A DNA stretch of 20,012 bases, taken from an uncultured Actinomycetes bacterium (GTDB lineage: Bacteria > Actinomycetota > Acidimicrobiia > Acidimicrobiales > Acidimicrobilacustridaceae). Position numbers and translations under genes: made by a program. Location of the stretch: contig CAMFLJ010000025.1 of the NCBI GenBank assembly GCA_945957335.1, positions 1 to 20,012 of the forward strand, given 5' to 3'. Position 1 is the first letter of the stretch, and every line of letters begins with the position of its first letter. This document shows, one piece after another, positions 16,607 through 20,012 of this stretch. Below the pieces are notes generated by a model. It worked only from the letters and a program-made list of their open reading frames with translations. It made no database searches and was not told the origin of the DNA.

Positions 16607-16612
16607 TAGGTT
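16607..16612 (+). promoter_or_regulatory. Candidate -10 box of the zinc-ribbon gene
   Basis: TAGGTT fits TANNNT. It would give a leader of about 35 nt that contains a GGAGAGG ribosome-binding site (16644-16650) ahead of the ATG at 16655. No -35 box is evident. Confidence 0.3.
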
Positions 16613-16654
16613 CGCGCTCAGGTCGGAGGGCGAACCGGCCGACGGAGAGGGTCT

Positions 16655-17404
16655 ATGGCGTCCGTGCGATGCCCCGGCTGCGGGGCCAAGAACCCGGAGG
16701 GATCGGTCAAGTGCCGCCTGTGCGGCTACGACCTGCGCGGCCACTCCGAGCTGCCGATGAGCCAGCCCAAGGCGGGCAGCGCCCAGCTGCGCAGCGGCGG
16801 GCTGAAGGGCGTGGTGCTGATGGCGGTGCTCGCCGTCGCCGCCATCGTGCTCGCCGGCGTGCTGCTCGGCGTCCTGCCCGGGGGCGACGTGATCACCAAC
16901 CTCCGCAACAAGGTCCCGGCCATCGCGGCCAAGAGCAGCGACGGCTGGGAGGAGTTCACCGAGCCGGCGGCGAACTTCAAGGCCACCATGCCCGTCGACC
17001 GCACCCAGCAGCAGGTGCCGTTCCAGTGGAGCACCTCGGGCACGGCCGACCAGTGGGTGAGCACCCTCGGCCCCGACTCCAACCCCGACACCACCCTCGC
17101 CGTGGGGTGGGCGACGATCCCCGTCGACCCCAGCCAGACCGCGGCGGCGCGGCTCACCTCCACCTCGATCGCCTGGGCCGGGTCGATGGGCGGCAAGGTC
17201 ACCAAGAGCGACGAGACCTCGCTCCAGGGCCAGCCCGCGCTGCTCGTCCAGATCGAGGGGATGAAGAACGCCAAGGGCGACCTGGTCACCGTGCGGGCGC
17301 TGCTCGTCGAGCGCGGCGACACCCTCTACGTGCTGTCGTCGAGGTCGGTCTACCCCGACCACCCGCAGTTCGACCGGCTGATCAACGGCTTCTCGATGCT
17401 CTGA
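16655..17404 (+). CDS. Membrane-anchored zinc-ribbon protein with exported domain
   Basis: A 249-residue protein of unknown function. Residues 6-23 form a zinc ribbon (CPGC ... CRLC, four Cys). A basic/polar linker follows, then one membrane helix (about 52-74, GVVLMAVLAVAAIVLAGVLL). The rest (about 175 residues) should face outside the cytoplasm: it starts DGWEEFTEPAANFKATMPVD and looks like a mixed alpha/beta domain with a conserved-looking 'NFKATMP' strand and an ending in QFDRLINGFSML. The layout, a cytoplasmic Cys4 ribbon tied to an external domain, recurs in actinobacteria. A GGAGAGG ribosome-binding site lies 4 nt before the ATG. It converges on prmC, with 33 nt between the stops. Confidence 0.8.
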   Translation: MASVRCPGCGAKNPEGSVKCRLCGYDLRGHSELPMSQPKAGSAQLRSGGLKGVVLMAVLAVAAIVLAGVLLGVLPGGDVITNLRNKVPAIAAKSSDGWEEFTEPAANFKATMPVDRTQQQVPFQWSTSGTADQWVSTLGPDSNPDTTLAVGWATIPVDPSQTAAARLTSTSIAWAGSMGGKVTKSDETSLQGQPALLVQIEGMKNAKGDLVTVRALLVERGDTLYVLSSRSVYPDHPQFDRLINGFSML

Positions 17405-17420
17405 GGCCCTTCGCCTCGTC

Positions 17421-17444
17421 GCCCCGACGCCCCGCCGTCAGGGC
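17421..17444. terminator. Hairpin between convergent zinc-ribbon gene and prmC
   Basis: GCCC-C-GACG (17421-17429) pairs with CGTC-A-GGGC (17436-17444): two 4-bp blocks with one mismatch and a 6-nt loop. The prmC stop lies inside the right arm. A weak shared terminator is possible. Confidence 0.3.
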
Positions 17445-18355
17445 GCGACCCGGGCGACCACGGCGCGGTCGCGCCCGGCCAGGTCGGGGCGCACCTCGGC
17501 CTCGACGAAGCCCGCCGCCAGCGCGAGCTCGACCACCACGCCGGCCTGACGGGGATCGAGCTCGAGCACCAGCGCACCGCCGGGGGCGAGCCACCGCGGC
17601 GCCTCGGCGACGAGCACCCGGAGGTCGTCGAGCCCGTCGGCCCCGGCGAAGAGGGCCGACGCCGGCTCCCAGTCGAGGACCGACGCCGGCAGCTCGTCAC
17701 CGGTCGGCACGTAGGGCGGGTTCGAGGCGATCACGTCGATTGCGCCCGCCAGCTCCGCCGGCAGCGCCGCGAACCACCCGCCCTCGGCCACGCGGACCCG
17801 GGTGGCCGGGCGGCCCAGCCCGACCAGGTTGGAGCGGGCCACCGCCAGGGCGTCGGGCGAGGCGTCGGTGAGCCAGACCTCGACCCACTCGCGCTCCGCG
17901 GCGAGCGCCAGGCCGATGGCCCCCGAGCCGGTGCCGAGGTCGACGGCGACCGGCACCCGCCCGGCCGCGGTCGCCGCGGCGCGGCAGCGGTCGAGCTCGT
18001 CGAGGGCGTAGCCGGCCACGACCTCGGTCTCGGGCCGCGGGATCAGCACCCGGCGGTCGACGAAGAGGTCGAGCGTGCGGAACGCCCAGCGACCGAGCAC
18101 GTACTGCAGCGGCTCGCCGGTGAGGCGCCGCTCGAGCATGGCGTCGAAGTGGGCGACCCCCCGCTCGGTGGCGGCCTCGTCGAGGCCGAGCACGTAGTCG
18201 GAGCCCTCGTTGCCGCTGGCCCGCTCGACGATCCAGCGGGCCTCCAGCGCGGGAGCGGTGCCCTCCAGCGCGGGCTCGGCGGCCAGGCGGCGCTCGGCCT
18301 CCGCGGCCAGCATCCGCCACGAGACCGCCCCCTCGGGCAGGTCGGGCGGGGTCAC
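17438..18355 (-). CDS. prmC: Peptide chain release factor N5-glutamine methyltransferase
   Basis: An SAM-dependent enzyme that methylates the Gln of the GGQ motif in release factors, needed for efficient termination. The 305-residue protein has the N-terminal helical substrate-binding domain ending in TGEPLQYVLGRWAF (about 79-92) and IPRPETEVV (about 105-113). The Rossmann domain follows with DLGTGSGAIGLAL (SAM binding, 139-151) and the catalytic NPPYVP (212-217) that holds the Gln side chain. The GTG at 18355 overlaps the prfA stop (GTGA), so it is translationally coupled to the gene of its own substrate. Confidence 0.97.
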   Translation of the reverse strand: MTPPDLPEGAVSWRMLAAEAERRLAAEPALEGTAPALEARWIVERASGNEGSDYVLGLDEAATERGVAHFDAMLERRLTGEPLQYVLGRWAFRTLDLFVDRRVLIPRPETEVVAGYALDELDRCRAAATAAGRVPVAVDLGTGSGAIGLALAAEREWVEVWLTDASPDALAVARSNLVGLGRPATRVRVAEGGWFAALPAELAGAIDVIASNPPYVPTGDELPASVLDWEPASALFAGADGLDDLRVLVAEAPRWLAPGGALVLELDPRQAGVVVELALAAGFVEAEVRPDLAGRDRAVVARVAP

Positions 18356-19425
18356 GCCTCGTCGTCGCCGAGCTGCCGGCGCCGCTCGTCGGCGACGAGG
18401 GCGTCGACGACCTCGTCGAGCTCACCGGCCAGCACCTTGTCGAGCTTGTAGATCGTGAGCCCGATGCGGTGGTCGGTGACCCGGTTCTCCTTGAAGTTGT
18501 AAGTGCGGATCTTCTCGGAGCGGCCCCCACCGCCGGTCTGGGCCTTGCGGGCGCCGGAGGCCTCGGCCGCCTGGCGCTCCTGCTCGGCCTGCAGCAACCG
18601 GCTGCGCAGCACCCGCAGCGCCTTCTCGCGGTTCTGGATCTGGCTCTTCTCGTCCTGCATCGACACCACCACGCCCGTGGGCAGGTGGGTGATGCGCACG
18701 GCCGAGTCGGTGGTGTTCACCGACTGCCCGCCCGGGCCCGACGACCGGTAGACGTCGATGCGCAGGTCGTTCGGCGAGATCTGGACGTCGACCTCGTCGG
18801 CCTCGGGCAGCACGGTGACGGTGGCCGACGACGTGTGGACGCGGCCCTGGCTCTCGGTGACGGGCACCCGCTGCACCCGGTGCACGCCACCCTCGTGCTT
18901 CATCCGGCTCCACACCCGGTCGCCGAGGAGCCGGAACGTGATGTCGCTGTAGCCGCCCATGTCGGACTCCTGGGCGTCCATCACGTCGAGCTTCCAGCCC
19001 ATCCGCGAGGCGTAGCCCTTGAACATCTCGAAGAGGTCGCGGGCGAAGAGGTTGGCCTCCTCACCGCCCTCCGCGCCCCGGATCTCGACGATGACGTTGC
19101 GCTCGTCGTTGGGGTCGGTGGGGAGCAGGAGGACCTTGATCTCCTCGTCGAGGCGGGCGATGTCGGCCTCGGCGGTGTCGATCTCGCCCTTCAGCAGCTC
19201 GCGGTCGTCGGCGTCGGCCTCGGTGTACATCTCGCGGGCGGCGGCGAGGTCGTCGGTGGCCTGGCGGAGGTCCTGCAGGCGCCCCACGAGCGCACCGAGG
19301 TCGCGGTAGCGACGGCTCAGCTCGGTGTAGCGGGGCTGGTCGGAGATCACCGCCGGGTCGGCCAGCAGCCGCTCGACCTCGCCGTGCTCGCGCTCGAGGT
19401 CGGGCAGGCGGTCGAGCATCGTCAC
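18352..19425 (-). CDS. prfA: Peptide chain release factor 1 (RF1)
   Basis: A class I release factor that reads UAA and UAG and triggers peptide release on the ribosome. Its 357 residues are the normal length. The GGQ motif lies in SSGPGGQSVNTTDSAV (232-234). The codon-reading tripeptide is PVT (188-190) in RVPVTESQGRVHTS, the P-x-T form of RF1 rather than the SPF of RF2. IRGAEGGEEANLFARDLFEM is another strong family signature. The GTG at 19425 overlaps the preceding gene's stop (GTGA); the ATG two codons on (19419) is the other possible start. The open frame upstream of that only overlaps the preceding gene. Confidence 0.97.
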   Translation of the reverse strand: MTMLDRLPDLEREHGEVERLLADPAVISDQPRYTELSRRYRDLGALVGRLQDLRQATDDLAAAREMYTEADADDRELLKGEIDTAEADIARLDEEIKVLLLPTDPNDERNVIVEIRGAEGGEEANLFARDLFEMFKGYASRMGWKLDVMDAQESDMGGYSDITFRLLGDRVWSRMKHEGGVHRVQRVPVTESQGRVHTSSATVTVLPEADEVDVQISPNDLRIDVYRSSGPGGQSVNTTDSAVRITHLPTGVVVSMQDEKSQIQNREKALRVLRSRLLQAEQERQAAEASGARKAQTGGGGRSEKIRTYNFKENRVTDHRIGLTIYKLDKVLAGELDEVVDALVADERRRQLGDDEA

Positions 19426-20012
19426 GGGGTCTCGCTCTCGTTCGGGGCCCGCCAGTCGCCGGGCACCGCCACCACGTCGGCGGGGTCGAGGAGGGTGGCG
19501 GCGAGGCGGCGGGTGACCGGATGGTCGTCGCGCTCGGGGACCACGATCACCAGGCGGGCCGAGGGATCGAGGGCGAGGCGGGCGTCGGCTCCGGCGGGCA
19601 CGACGTCGAGGTCGATGCCGACGGAGCAGGCGACGACCACCGTACGGCCGTCGGCACCGGTGCCGACGGCGATCGAGGCCCCCACGTCCTTCACGCTGTC
19701 GCGCGGGATGGTGGGCTCGGCGGGCGCGAGGTGGTCGAGGCCGACCAGCGAGGGGTCGGCGATGACCCGCCACCGCAGCCAGCCCTCGGGGGCGAGGCGG
19801 TGCAGGGCGTGGGTCTCGGCGTCGTGGCGGCGCCACGTGTCGACGCTGTCGACGACCGACGCCAGCGCCTCCGGGGTGGGGAGGTCGCCGTGCACCATGG
19901 AGAAGGCCTCGCGGTCGTGGCGGCCCACGCCGACCTCGACCCGGGCGGCGCCGTCGTCGCCCACGACCACGCGTGCCACCTCGAGGCCACGGATCTCGCC
20001 TCGGATCTCGCC
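19422..20012 (-). CDS. Unrecognised protein upstream of prfA (5' end off the window)
   Basis: The last 196 codons of a gene that runs in from the right edge with no stop. The visible sequence starts GEIRGEIRGLEVARVVVGDD, then a 'RVEVGVGRHDREAFSMVHGD' stretch, and later GASIAVGTGADGRTVVVACS followed by VGIDLDVVPAGADARLALDP. This looks like a soluble cytosolic alpha/beta protein with no membrane helix or obvious catalytic motif. I do not recognise the family. Proteins with this 'GLEVARV ... VGVGRHDREAF' style may occur next to prfA in related actinobacteria, but I cannot confirm that here. A GTG at 19979 could act as an internal start, yet the open frame and similar character of the residues before it favour a longer protein. 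It is coupled to prfA by a 4-nt overlap. Confidence 0.7.
   Translation of the reverse strand, partial: GEIRGEIRGLEVARVVVGDDGAARVEVGVGRHDREAFSMVHGDLPTPEALASVVDSVDTWRRHDAETHALHRLAPEGWLRWRVIADPSLVGLDHLAPAEPTIPRDSVKDVGASIAVGTGADGRTVVVACSVGIDLDVVPAGADARLALDPSARLVIVVPERDDHPVTRRLAATLLDPADVVAVPGDWRAPNESETP
19990..20012. repeat. 12-bp tandem repeat inside the edge gene
   Basis: CGGATCTCGCC occurs at 19990-20000 and again at 20002-20012, period 12, cut by the window edge. It is in frame and encodes GEIR-GEIR in the unrecognised protein on the minus strand. Confidence 0.6.

Overview
The window is high-GC DNA (GTG starts are common, genes are tightly packed with 4-nt GTGA/ATGA overlaps, and the third codon position is strongly G/C). 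The gene content points to an actinobacterium. The b/b'/stand-alone delta layout of the ATP synthase operon and the gene mix would suit a deep-branching class such as Acidimicrobiia, but that placement is inference. It is ordinary chromosome: I see no mobile elements, CRISPR arrays, tRNA or rRNA genes.

Layout, left to right. (1) 1-118: the 3' end of a plus-strand gene, probably an ArsR-type regulator. (2) 144-860, minus: a lipoprotein with PQQ-like repeats. (3) 947-8951, minus: a complete F1Fo ATP synthase operon, transcribed right to left as atpZ-like, atpI, atpB, atpE, atpF, a second b-type gene, atpH, atpA, atpG, atpD, atpC. It has a probable promoter at about 9063-9092 and a strong hairpin after atpC. 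(4) 9114-12165, minus: a low-molecular-weight protein phosphatase, glyA and a WecA/TagO-type polyprenyl-phosphate glycosyl-1-phosphate transferase, running towards the atp operon. (5) 12235-17404: a mixed-strand block with a thiolase-like protein, a one-domain cyclic-nucleotide-binding protein, menB, a small lipoprotein, an EamA-type transporter and a membrane-anchored zinc-ribbon protein. (6) 17438-20012, minus: an unrecognised partial gene, prfA (RF1) and prmC, translationally coupled in that order.

The backbone prfA-prmC ... phosphatase-glyA-wecA-atp is an old bacterial gene order, known from Bacillus (prfA-prmC-ywlC-ywlE-glyA-atp) and from mycobacteria (prfA-hemK-sua5-rfe-atp). Here block 5 splits it, and the usual sua5/ywlC gene is not visible in the window.

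The genes fall into functional groups. ATP synthase and MenB (menaquinone) serve respiration. PrfA and its methyltransferase PrmC serve translation termination. GlyA serves one-carbon metabolism. The WecA-like enzyme serves lipid-linked glycan synthesis. I did not find a clearly new multi-gene system. The points most worth following are a 35-residue C-terminal tail on the ATP synthase gamma subunit, hairpins on both sides of atpE, the b/b' pair with a separate delta subunit, a thiolase homologue with no nucleophilic cysteine, and a set of TANNNT boxes 5-8 nt before start codons that suggest leaderless transcription.
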